Positions 1 through 7,507 of a DNA stretch of 22,267 nt are shown here, piece by piece. Where the stretch lies: the IMG/VR virus record IMGVR_UViG_3300025892_000176, positions 1 to 22,267 of that record; one strand, given 5' to 3'. Positions within the stretch are counted from its first letter, which is position 1. Each line of letters starts with the position of its first letter. The translations under genes and the position numbers were made by a program. The notes beneath the pieces were generated by a model, which was not told where the DNA came from, did not search any database, and was given only the letters and a program-made list of their open reading frames with translations. The stretch comes from a virus.

Positions 1-193
1 CACGAACATGATTTCCGGCAGACGTAAAACTTGTAGTAACGGATAGGGTTGCACCATTCGCTCGAAGTGTTTCACTAATTGAGCCATTTTCATCGATAGT
101 CACATCTGGTTCAGCAGCACCTCCTGACCAGTTTGTAGTAGCATCTGCTGTATCGATGATTGTTGGAGTATTTGTGAGAGTAGGTACAGCCAT
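1..193 (-). CDS. Start of an unrecognised, probably structural protein (3' end beyond window)
   Basis: The frame opens with an ATG whose A is base 193 and stays open for 64 codons to the window edge, so only the N-terminus is visible. It begins MAVPTLTNTPTIIDTADATT and is rich in Thr, Ser, Ala and Asn with no charged clusters, no signal peptide and no membrane segment. That composition suits a beta-rich phage fibre or decoration protein, but I do not recognise the family. The start overlaps the stop of the collagen-like gene as TAATG, which suggests translational coupling and membership of the same late operon. In T4 the prohead protease gp21 follows gp20, so this gene and the collagen gene are extra material between those positions. 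Product unknown. Confidence 0.7.
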   Translation of the reverse strand, partial: MAVPTLTNTPTIIDTADATTNWSGGAAEPDVTIDENGSISETLRANGATLSVTTSFTSAGNHVR

Positions 194-1335
194 TAGTTAT
201 ACTCGTATGTAGCCCTGTCGTCCCAAATTTTATCAAAGTCGGCGGAATTATTTGCCCAAATGATTTCTAAATCTCCATCAGCAAATTCTTTTATTCTTTT
301 AATTCTCCAAATTCCGTCGGACTTATTTGTGCCTGGTACCGCTTCACCAACATAAGTATATGAGTTTGTAGCATCTTCATCAACAAGTTTATCGTATTGC
401 ACTTCTAAGTCTGCCTTTAGTCTATCAAGAATGTTCAAAAATGATTGAACAACGAATTTCTTTTTAGCAGGATCGTATATAAGAATACCGTCTCCTACTA
501 CATTTTTAATAGCAGACTTGTCTACATCTGCATTGTCAACAATTTTATATGAACCGCCACCACCAAGAGTGCTTAAAGAACGATTAATCTGGTGAATCTG
601 CCTTTCTAAATTCGCGGTGACTGTATTTTTATTTTCCGTTAATTGTTCATTAAATCGTTTAAGGGCTTCTTCAAATCTTTCTTTATAATCTGGACCTGCG
701 GGTCCCGCGGGACCAATTTCGCCCCGTTCTCCTTGTGGTCCAATTGCTCCATCCTCTCCTTTAATCCCCATTGGGCCACGTATGCCCTGTTCTCCTTGAA
801 TGCCCTGAACGCCTTTTTCGCCCCTGTCACCAGTTCTTCCAGTGTCTCCTTTGGGTCCTTGATTTCCCTTATCACCTTTTGTTCCTTTATTTCCAGTTTT
901 ACCTTGAGCACCGTCTCTACCATCTTGTCCACTAGCACCTTGAAGACCCTGTTCTCCTTGTGGACCTTGTTCTCCTTGTGGTCCAACAACAGGACCCATG
1001 TTTTCCCACATAGTTCCTGTGTACAACCAAAAATCTAATGATTTTTTATCAACAACACCGTCACCAGGATTAGCATAAGTAAAATTTTCAGTCAAAGAAG
1101 ATTGATCTTCGAAACTTTCAAACGATCCTATTATATTAATATTTGGTCCAACTTTACCCCGAGGTCCAGTTTTACCTATAGGTCCACGATCTCCCTTAAC
1201 GCCTTTATCACCTTTAGACCCTCTAATAGCTTGAACATCTTCGAGCGCGGCGAGAATTTTATCTTCTAATTTTTCGATTTCTTTTTGCGTATGTACAACT
1301 GCAAACGCAGTAGAAATAGTATCAATCTTGCTCAT
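193..1335 (-). CDS. Collagen-like phage fibre protein
   Basis: A 380-residue protein, probably a trimeric fibre on the virion. Residues 10-37 look like a short coiled coil. Residues 39-64 are nine Gly-X-Y triplets. Residues 65-117 form a globular connector with a WLYTGTMWENMGP stretch, a type that often joins collagen segments in phage fibres. Residues 118-216 are 33 uninterrupted Gly-X-Y triplets. Residues 217-257 are a charged, predicted coiled coil, followed by a GGGGS linker and a C-terminal globular region of about 120 residues. Collagen-like triplets are common in phage fibres, where a coiled coil usually sets trimer register; that role here is inference. The ATG at 1335 lies inside the end of gp20 (14-base overlap) with no strong Shine-Dalgarno site, so it is probably translationally coupled. 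Its site of attachment is unknown. Confidence 0.88.
   Translation of the reverse strand: MSKIDTISTAFAVVHTQKEIEKLEDKILAALEDVQAIRGSKGDKGVKGDRGPIGKTGPRGKVGPNINIIGSFESFEDQSSLTENFTYANPGDGVVDKKSLDFWLYTGTMWENMGPVVGPQGEQGPQGEQGLQGASGQDGRDGAQGKTGNKGTKGDKGNQGPKGDTGRTGDRGEKGVQGIQGEQGIRGPMGIKGEDGAIGPQGERGEIGPAGPAGPDYKERFEEALKRFNEQLTENKNTVTANLERQIHQINRSLSTLGGGGSYKIVDNADVDKSAIKNVVGDGILIYDPAKKKFVVQSFLNILDRLKADLEVQYDKLVDEDATNSYTYVGEAVPGTNKSDGIWRIKRIKEFADGDLEIIWANNSADFDKIWDDRATYEYN
688..984 (-). repeat. Long collagen Gly-X-Y repeat tract (33 triplets)
   Basis: In frame this stretch encodes a glycine every third residue, residues 118 to 216 of the fibre protein, without interruption. X and Y positions are mainly Pro, Glu, Gln, Lys, Asp and Arg, giving many charged KGD/KGE-type triplets that stabilise collagen without hydroxyproline. 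The 9-base period produces long spurious open frames on both strands here. A shorter tract of nine triplets lies at about 1141-1221. Confidence 0.9.
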
Positions 1336-3058
1336 TAAGTCGCGCCATATACCTGGTCAATTCTTCCGTCAATTCGTCGCTGTTAGTAGGAATGTAATCT
1401 TCCTTTTTCTCTTTCTTTTTCTTGGCGTCTTCGGCATCTTTCTGTCTTTCCATTTCGCTTGGATTATCAGTGCCCGGAACAACTGTCACAGGTGTAGGAG
1501 CAGGAGGTTGATTCGCCATAGCGATCTTTTCTTTTTCTTTTTCTTCCTCTTCTTCTGGATCAGGTATGTCACCTTCTGTCATTTCTTTATCAATCTGTTT
1601 TTTCATCTGCACGATTTCTTCATCATCTAACATAAGAACATTCTTTTGAACCCACTCTTTACTGTAGTATTCACCAACATACTGAGTGATTTCGTTCATA
1701 AGCGCTATACGATTTTGTAAAATTTCGGCGTCTTTTAGTTCAGAAAAATGATTATCTTTAATGTAATCAATATAGATATCGTCTTTCCATTCTTCCCAAT
1801 CTTGTGCAGTAATAATACCTTTAAGTATTAACTGTTTTTTGAGAATACCCAAAAACATGGTGCCAAATCTGCGTCTAATACGATCTACAAATTTTTGAAA
1901 TTTAACTTCGTCCCGAGTAATTTCAGTAGATCTTCCTAAACTAAATTGATTTTCTTGTTCTAATCTATTGACAGGTACATTTAAACTACGATATAATCTC
2001 TTTTGAAAATATATAATATCATCAATTTGACCTAAGTTATCACCACCAGGTAATGTACTAATCTCAGTACCTCGCCCGTTTTCTCTACGAGGCAACCAAA
2101 AATCTTCCAGCATAGACATGTGCTTACGATCATCTTTGATCTGCCCTGTACTGGCGTCATACACCAGTTTATTTCTATACTTGGTCATGATGTCTTTCAT
2201 ATATTGATCTGCTTTACCACGTGGCAAATTACCCACATCAATATAAAAAATTCTTCTTTCGGGAGCACGAGCCAAACGATAGATGACCAACGAGTCTTCC
2301 ATCATTCGCAATTGGTTGATAGGCTTCAACGCTTTGTGTAAATGAGATACAACTTTCTTTTTAGTCTCATCTAATAAACCTGATGTTACATAGCTAATAG
2401 CATCAGTTGAAATTTTAACACCTTGTACAGTGTTAGCACCAGGTTTTTCTTCGTATACATAATACTCATCTATACGATCTACAATTTTAACACCTGTCTT
2501 AGGATCTTTTTTATACTTAACTTCTTTCACTTTACGAATTTTTGCAGAGTCAATATGTCTAATTTCTTGAATGCCTGCTTTTACATTACCTTCGTTAACA
2601 AGAAGATGATGTACTACACGACCATCAATATACCATGATCTAAAAATATCATGACCTATATCATTAAATTTTAAAAGAGAAATAATATTTTCAAATTCTT
2701 CTAATATTTGATCTTTAATTTTTTTAGGCGCTTCGATTTCGTCTACTTTAAGATCGACCGAAGACTCTAACTCAGAAGAAACAATCGTTTCGTTGACAAT
2801 TTCATCAATTGCCATATCGACTTCTGGGTTCATAGCAACACCACGATAACGCATTATAAGTTGTGCATTATCTTTTGATGAATCTCCATCCAGATTTATA
2901 TACTGACCATAAGCTCCTGCGCCAGTACTAATATAACCTGCGGCATCTTCGTCAGTAGGAGGAACAATAGAAGGAAGCATTTTAGTTTCCGCCTTCTTGC
3001 TAGACCTTTTGAGTTCAAATCCAAATAATTTCAATAATGAGTTATCGTTGTCTGCCAT
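1322..3058 (-). CDS. gp20: Portal vertex protein gp20
   Basis: This encodes the T4-type portal subunit of 578 residues (T4 gp20 is 524). Twelve copies form the ring at the unique capsid vertex through which gp17 pumps DNA and to which the neck attaches. Recognisable portal stretches are DVGNLPRGKADQYM, GGDNLGQIDDIIYFQKRLY and the following LNVPVNRL. The last roughly 80 residues are an acidic/lysine-rich low-complexity tail (PDPEEEEEKEKEK, then Pro-rich, then AKKKKEKKED), which accounts for the extra length. I chose the ATG at 3058, giving MADNDNSLLKLFGF. It has AGGA six bases upstream, whereas the longer frame would start at a TTG (3082) inside the intergenic hairpin. The gene's end overlaps the collagen-like gene by 14 bases. 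Confidence 0.96.
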   Translation of the reverse strand: MADNDNSLLKLFGFELKRSSKKAETKMLPSIVPPTDEDAAGYISTGAGAYGQYINLDGDSSKDNAQLIMRYRGVAMNPEVDMAIDEIVNETIVSSELESSVDLKVDEIEAPKKIKDQILEEFENIISLLKFNDIGHDIFRSWYIDGRVVHHLLVNEGNVKAGIQEIRHIDSAKIRKVKEVKYKKDPKTGVKIVDRIDEYYVYEEKPGANTVQGVKISTDAISYVTSGLLDETKKKVVSHLHKALKPINQLRMMEDSLVIYRLARAPERRIFYIDVGNLPRGKADQYMKDIMTKYRNKLVYDASTGQIKDDRKHMSMLEDFWLPRRENGRGTEISTLPGGDNLGQIDDIIYFQKRLYRSLNVPVNRLEQENQFSLGRSTEITRDEVKFQKFVDRIRRRFGTMFLGILKKQLILKGIITAQDWEEWKDDIYIDYIKDNHFSELKDAEILQNRIALMNEITQYVGEYYSKEWVQKNVLMLDDEEIVQMKKQIDKEMTEGDIPDPEEEEEKEKEKIAMANQPPAPTPVTVVPGTDNPSEMERQKDAEDAKKKKEKKEDYIPTNSDELTEELTRYMARLNEQD

Positions 3059-3064
3059 ACTTTT

Positions 3065-3068
3065 TCCT
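3065..3068 (-). promoter_or_regulatory. Ribosome binding site of gp20 (fixes its start)
   Basis: On the minus strand AGGA is followed by six bases and then the ATG at 3058. This supports the ATG over the upstream in-frame TTG at 3082. Confidence 0.7.
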
Positions 3069-3077
3069 AATAATAAT

Positions 3078-3104
3078 AACAAAGGTGCCCGTAGACACCT
3101 TGTT
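3078..3104 (-). terminator. Intergenic hairpin between gp19 and gp20
   Basis: On the minus strand AACAAGGTG pairs with CACCTTTGTT, giving a 9-10 bp stem with one bulged base and an 8-base loop. It is followed by an AT-only stretch (ATTATTATTATTA) rather than a clean U-run. The hairpin nearly fills the short gap after the tube gene. It could terminate transcription partially, protect the 3' end of the abundant gp18-gp19 message, or act as an RNA-processing site. The weak U-tract makes full termination doubtful. Confidence 0.5.
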
Positions 3105-3117
3105 ATTTAGACGAGTT

Positions 3118-3645
3118 TTAACTCGTTGTATTTGACTCCCAATATTGGTAAGTGAAAGAAACATCAAAAGTTTCAATCTCTCCGCCATTATCATATGTCA
3201 AAGAAATTTCTGCTACGCTTGTTGGGAAAGCGCCTCGGAAATTGTATCGTTTAATTACTGACTCGTCACGATCTAATTGATCTACAATCAAATCAGTTTG
3301 ATAGTCAACAGGATTTGTGATACCAGAATTGGTCTGATGACCATTAATTCCGTTCATCCATCGTTCAAACGAATCACGAACCGAAAAGTCAGTATCATTT
3401 AAGATAGTCACAGTCCATGGTTCGAAAGTTCTATCGCCAGCCACATTGAGAATTCTTCCTCTGAATGGAACAGCCAAAGGTTCTACTGTTGATTGTGGTA
3501 ACTGTGCCGCCCTACACATGAAAGATGTTAGTTCAACATCACCTCCTGCATATGATGGAAAGTTGATGGTCGCTTTGAATAAATTCGGTCGCGCACCACC
3601 ACCTCGCAGTTTTGATTTAAAGTCATCGACTCCTAAAATTGCCAT
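3118..3645 (-). CDS. gp19: Tail tube protein gp19
   Basis: A 175-residue protein (T4 gp19 is 163), the subunit of the rigid inner tube of the contractile tail through which DNA passes. T4-type tube signatures include an N-terminal FKSKLRGGGARPNLF, the CRAAQLPQSTVE segment, a central RTFEPWTVTILND and the closing FDVSFTYQYWE. The ATG at 3645 is preceded by a strong AAGGAG (3655-3660) with nine bases of spacing, as expected for a protein made in many copies. It follows gp18 after 22 bases and is followed by a hairpin that may set its transcript end. Confidence 0.96.
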   Translation of the reverse strand: MAILGVDDFKSKLRGGGARPNLFKATINFPSYAGGDVELTSFMCRAAQLPQSTVEPLAVPFRGRILNVAGDRTFEPWTVTILNDTDFSVRDSFERWMNGINGHQTNSGITNPVDYQTDLIVDQLDRDESVIKRYNFRGAFPTSVAEISLTYDNGGEIETFDVSFTYQYWESNTTS

Positions 3646-3667
3646 TGTTTATTTCTCCTTAGTGCGC

Positions 3668-5431
3668 TTATACCAAACCTACTACTTCTTCAAAGTCAAC
3701 ACCAGTTCTAACTGCAACGAAACTTAAAGTAACGTAGTTGATAGAACGTGCGGGTTTGACAAAGATGTCAGCAATAAATTGGTTGTTATCAATCACATTA
3801 GCAGTATTGTTTGTTTCGTCGCAAACAACTCTGAAGTCTGTGATGCCGCGTCTCCCCTTAATCTCTCTCAAAAAAGGTTCAACGATGTTAACAAATTCCG
3901 CTCGTGTGAATTCATCATTGAATTCGAACATTACATTCTGAGCGGCTGCTTTGATAGATCGTTCCATGACTAAGAATAGTCTACGAACATTAATTCGATC
4001 AAAAGCAGAAGGACGTCCTAGTTTAGTCTTATCTCCAAAAAGTAAGATGCCTTGTCCAGGAAGATTTACAATAGGATTAACGCCTGCTTTGTAAAGTGTG
4101 TCTCTTTGTGATTTAGTAGCATTCCATGCAAGTGAAGAAACGCCAAAATATTGACCTCTCCTGTTACCTGCAGGAGAATACCATGGAGCAGAAGAAAAAT
4201 CTCCAGCTGCCATTAACCCTGCGGTAGAACTTGCTGCGGGAATAAACACATACTCATCATTATACTTATCATAAACTTTAAGAAAGTTATTATCTACAAT
4301 TAAATATGATGATGATGGTAGACCATTGGCAAAAGCAACAACATTAGTCTTGATTTGATCGGGATCAGAAACATTTACAATCGATTCTTTAGCAGGAGAA
4401 GTAACAACAACACAGTCTTTTCTTAATTGAGCAGTCGATACTAAATCAGCAACAAGCGAAGTTTGATCATTATTAGTTGCCATTTTAGGTGCGATAAGAA
4501 AATCTATTTGAATAGTATCTTCATCTTCGAATTGATCAAATCCGACCAGATATTCAGCCAAACTTAAAGTTCCAGATGTTTGATTACCACCATTAAAAGA
4601 TTGTGTTCTAACAGTATTGTCTGTTACTGATGCAGTTAAAAATTCGGAAGCAGATAAGTTTGTAGGTCTTCCAGTATCAATAGCAGATGCCCAAATGTAC
4701 TGTGACTTATCAGATAATACATCAAGAGCAAAATTGTTAGTACCGTCTGGTGTTTTTGCATCTGTAGCTAAAGATAAGTAAGACCAAGTTTCTAGTACAG
4801 ATCCTGGAGTGCCAGTAAATTTACCACCTTCATCGATAACAGCCACATGAATTTCATCATGTGCTAACGCACTGTCGGTGCTTCTTGCTTCGACATAAGA
4901 AGAAGTTCCTGGTGCTCCATCAAAGAAAGATTTGTACGCCCAACTACCAAAAGCAGCATCGGTTTCAGAGTATGGGCAAATAGAAACAGATAATGAATTT
5001 CCTGCAAGTCCTGGATATTTTGCAACAATGCGATTAATGTCATTGACAAAAGACGAATTTTGCCAATCATCTAGGTTTCCAATTGGATCTGATTCTCCAC
5101 TGCCAGGCTGATTAGTTAAGCCTGCTGCATCGGAATCAACCGCGTTCGTTGCTGTAGCGTCAAGACCTCGGGTAACATATAATGTGCCTGAGTATTTTAA
5201 GAAAGCGGCTGCAGATAAAAAATCTGTATTGTCGCTGTCTACTACTAGAGTAGGAGATCCAAATTGACTTGTCAACTCTGCTTCGTTTCCGATCAGAATA
5301 GGTTTGTTTGCGGGTCCCCAATTAAAATCGCCAACAATAGCACCAGTGGATGAAGTAACAGCAGGCACAACACCTGATAAGTCAACTTCTCTGACGGTGA
5401 CTGCTGGAGACTCTGATGGTAAAAGTGCCAT
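3668..5431 (-). CDS. gp18: Contractile tail sheath protein gp18
   Basis: A 587-residue protein (T4 gp18 is 659), the subunit of the outer sheath that contracts to drive the tube into the host. The N-terminus SPAVTVREVDLSGVVPAVTS followed by GAIVGDFNWGPAN is typical of myovirus sheaths. The C-terminal domain ends RTGVDFEEVVGLV, and the preceding region (ERSIKAAAQNVMFEFNDEFT) matches the conserved contractile core. The middle, roughly residues 100-350, is the variable surface-exposed part. The start has AAGGA at 5439-5443, seven bases before ATG, and the gene has its own perfect late promoter at 5496-5503. Strong signals for both transcription and translation fit a major structural protein. Confidence 0.96.
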   Translation of the reverse strand: MALLPSESPAVTVREVDLSGVVPAVTSSTGAIVGDFNWGPANKPILIGNEAELTSQFGSPTLVVDSDNTDFLSAAAFLKYSGTLYVTRGLDATATNAVDSDAAGLTNQPGSGESDPIGNLDDWQNSSFVNDINRIVAKYPGLAGNSLSVSICPYSETDAAFGSWAYKSFFDGAPGTSSYVEARSTDSALAHDEIHVAVIDEGGKFTGTPGSVLETWSYLSLATDAKTPDGTNNFALDVLSDKSQYIWASAIDTGRPTNLSASEFLTASVTDNTVRTQSFNGGNQTSGTLSLAEYLVGFDQFEDEDTIQIDFLIAPKMATNNDQTSLVADLVSTAQLRKDCVVVTSPAKESIVNVSDPDQIKTNVVAFANGLPSSSYLIVDNNFLKVYDKYNDEYVFIPAASSTAGLMAAGDFSSAPWYSPAGNRRGQYFGVSSLAWNATKSQRDTLYKAGVNPIVNLPGQGILLFGDKTKLGRPSAFDRINVRRLFLVMERSIKAAAQNVMFEFNDEFTRAEFVNIVEPFLREIKGRRGITDFRVVCDETNNTANVIDNNQFIADIFVKPARSINYVTLSFVAVRTGVDFEEVVGLV

Positions 5432-5495
5432 AATCGTGTCCTTTTTTCGTTAACATAAATAAGATATTCATAATACGGAAATTAATCAATGTATT

Positions 5496-5503
5496 TATTT
5501 ATA
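5496..5503 (-). promoter_or_regulatory. T4-type late promoter (TATAAATA) for gp18
   Basis: On the minus strand the octamer TATAAATA is an exact match to the T4 late -10 element read by the gp55 sigma factor with the gp45 sliding clamp. It sits in the 92-base gap between gp17 and gp18, on the same strand as the genes. Transcription would begin about 60 bases before the gp18 ATG. The match and its intergenic position are seen directly; use by a gp55-like factor is inference from T4. Confidence 0.75.
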
Positions 5504-5523
5504 TACTATGAAATCTTAACATG

Positions 5524-7122
5524 TTACCAATCAGGTTCCCATGGAATGGACCAACCTCGATCTTTCATTTCTTCTCTATTTTCTAACTCATCTATCATAT
5601 CACTGGCATCATCATGAAATCCAAAAGGGACTAAATCATTTTCAATTTCTTCTGCACGTTGCGTAAACATAAGTTCTTTTAAATTAATATCGGTAAGATC
5701 AGTAAATCTATTATCGGTTGAAAAATAACCAAATAAAACTAAGTTCATCATTAGATCATCATGATTGCCATCACTGGCTTCATATGATTGCCCTTTAAGA
5801 CAAAACGTTGAAATTTCCATGATAGTATTTTCATCTACAATTTCTAGTTTATGTTCTTCTAATAAATCTTTTATTCCTGAACAACCTAGTCTTTTATTTT
5901 TGCGATTAATTTCTATGCCTAATCTGTTCTTGGTTACAGATTCAACATGCATGTTTTCATATTCCAAATCTAGATATAATCCATTTGTTACCAAAGTACC
6001 TTGATCATTGGATTCAATTACAACATATGCTTCGTTATAGACTTTCGCATACTTATATATAATATTAGGAAAGAGCAAAGGCGATATAGTGTTACAGCGG
6101 TACACAGCCACCTGTTTAAAAGGTCTCTCGCTAATGTCGATGATATTGAATGTAGAATAGTCTTGGCCTCTTCCTTTGCTTACGTCAACACACATGATAT
6201 AGTCATGATTTTCTTGCGTCTTTTCGTAAACTAAAAGATCACCTCCTTCAAAATGAGCTATAGGACTTTTTGCTCGTAATTGCATTAATGTTTGTGCGTT
6301 TATTAAAGTATCACCTGTTCCGAAAAAGGTGTTGCCAAATTCCTGATCGAACTGTAGTATTGAAGTGTTGGCTATGGTCTGTTCTTTCCATGTTTCGTCT
6401 CTGCCTGGTACATCATACCAATCTACACGAAAAGGAATAAACTCATTTATTTTTTGGTTGGCGCCTTCCCAAATTTTGTGGAAAATATTTCCAATGCCGT
6501 TTGCCGTAGATGTAATAATAACCTTGGTATCTTTACCCGAGGAGATAACTGGATAGGTGGAAGTGTAGAATTCAGACGCTCGCTCAACAAAAGCAAACTC
6601 ATCGAGATAGAGCAGATTAACAGACATACCCCGAATAGAACTCCCAGAGGTAGAAGCAGCAACAATCCTAGAGTTATTAGAAAAATCGATACTACCCTTG
6701 TTAAGAGTTTTGCAACCAGGCTGTAAAAAGAAAGGAAGATTTTCCAGCATGAGTGTAATACGCCCAAGCATTTCTCGTGAAGTCGACCCTTTGTTTGCGA
6801 GAACTGCGATTGTTTTTTCTGGGTGAAAGATTGCGTACCAAAGTAAGTAGGCGACAGATGAAATTGATTTGCCAGACTGTCTACAAGCAAGTACAATGTT
6901 AAACCTATTATTGTTAAAGTGTTCGAACATGCGTTCTTGATAGGGGTAAAGATTAAAAGGAACAAGACCCCTATCCAATGAAATAATTTTGACATAGGTC
7001 TCAGCAAAATAAGCGGGATTTTGCATACATTTAGCATATTCAATAACATCTTCTTGCGTCCATTCTTGGACTACACCGTCTTTCTTGACAAGATGATTAT
7101 ATTGATAAGTATCATTCGACAT
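5524..7122 (-). CDS. gp17: Terminase large subunit gp17 (packaging ATPase and nuclease)
   Basis: A 532-residue motor protein (T4 gp17 is 610) that cuts concatemeric DNA and translocates it into the prohead through gp20. The ATPase has Walker A CRQSGKS (80-86), Walker B plus catalytic Glu in LLYLDEFAF (170-178) and the coupling motif ITSTANG (203-209). The RNase H-like nuclease follows, with acidic residues in CVDVSKGRGQD (D313), VVIESNDQG (E370) and DGNHDDL (D455/D456). All key residues are present. I prefer ATG at 7122 (MSNDTYQYN), which overlaps gp16 by 11 bases; a TTG at 7146 would add eight residues. The small subunit lies immediately upstream, the standard packaging pair. Confidence 0.97.
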   Translation of the reverse strand: MSNDTYQYNHLVKKDGVVQEWTQEDVIEYAKCMQNPAYFAETYVKIISLDRGLVPFNLYPYQERMFEHFNNNRFNIVLACRQSGKSISSVAYLLWYAIFHPEKTIAVLANKGSTSREMLGRITLMLENLPFFLQPGCKTLNKGSIDFSNNSRIVAASTSGSSIRGMSVNLLYLDEFAFVERASEFYTSTYPVISSGKDTKVIITSTANGIGNIFHKIWEGANQKINEFIPFRVDWYDVPGRDETWKEQTIANTSILQFDQEFGNTFFGTGDTLINAQTLMQLRAKSPIAHFEGGDLLVYEKTQENHDYIMCVDVSKGRGQDYSTFNIIDISERPFKQVAVYRCNTISPLLFPNIIYKYAKVYNEAYVVIESNDQGTLVTNGLYLDLEYENMHVESVTKNRLGIEINRKNKRLGCSGIKDLLEEHKLEIVDENTIMEISTFCLKGQSYEASDGNHDDLMMNLVLFGYFSTDNRFTDLTDINLKELMFTQRAEEIENDLVPFGFHDDASDMIDELENREEMKDRGWSIPWEPDW

Positions 7123-7483
7123 TCGTAGAACTTGAGTCACTTTCAATCACCTTTTCTTCATTCTGTAATAGTCGCTGTAAATCCGTAGTGCTTCCTAGAA
7201 ACACATTGTTGTTTGTAATTTGTTTTTGTTCTGTTTTATCAGGCATTTTTATATCTTTTTGTTTTTTATTTAGATCCATCAGCCGATCGTTTACATCAGA
7301 TATGTTTTTAACCATTCCTGATAATACTTCAAAAGCACGAGGATGCTCGGATTCTCGTGCAACCTCAATCATAAGATCCAAAGATTCTTTTCCTTTTTCT
7401 ATGAGTTCATAATATGTAGCCCGAGAGTAATCATAATCGTAATCGATTTTTCCTTCAGGCGTTTCTTTGTCATGATGTTTCAT
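7112..7483 (-). CDS. gp16: Terminase small subunit gp16
   Basis: A 123-residue protein (T4 gp16 is 164). In T4 it forms rings that recognise concatemer DNA and regulate the ATPase and nuclease of gp17. Residues 20-75 are predicted helical, with the segment YYELIEKGKESLDLMIEVA followed by HPRAFEVLSGMVKNISDVND, a pattern conserved in exo-T-even gp16 proteins. The C-terminus is polar and Ser/Glu rich. The assignment rests on this region plus the position overlapping gp17. Start ATG at 7483 has no strong Shine-Dalgarno site. The gap to the upstream gene is 24 bases, with nothing notable in it. Confidence 0.88.
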   Translation of the reverse strand: MKHHDKETPEGKIDYDYDYSRATYYELIEKGKESLDLMIEVARESEHPRAFEVLSGMVKNISDVNDRLMDLNKKQKDIKMPDKTEQKQITNNNVFLGSTTDLQRLLQNEEKVIESDSSSTNVE

Positions 7484-7507
7484 AATAATACCATTAGTTA
7501 ATTAATC

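Noticed and set aside
639-1038. Open frames of 116 and 131 codons on both strands over the collagen tract
   Set aside because: They are by-products of the 9-base Gly-X-Y periodicity; the collagen frame has coherent flanking domains and spans the whole region.
193-1335. Collagen sequence as eukaryotic contamination
   Set aside because: It is intron-free, coupled to gp20 and to the next phage gene, and collagen-like fibres are common in phages.
3104-3111. TCTAAATA as a late promoter for gp20
   Set aside because: One mismatch at a normally fixed position, and transcription would start inside the hairpin; likely chance.
5382-5471. A 29-residue open frame starting in the gp17-gp18 gap and overlapping the gp18 start
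   Set aside because: The sequence (MNILFMLTKKGHDYG...) has no ribosome site of its own, and most of it is out-of-frame gp18 sequence.
6447-7049. A 200-codon open frame on the minus strand within gp17
   Set aside because: It lies in another frame inside a gene whose ATPase and nuclease motifs are complete. Its product is Leu/Ser-rich with no recognisable domain.
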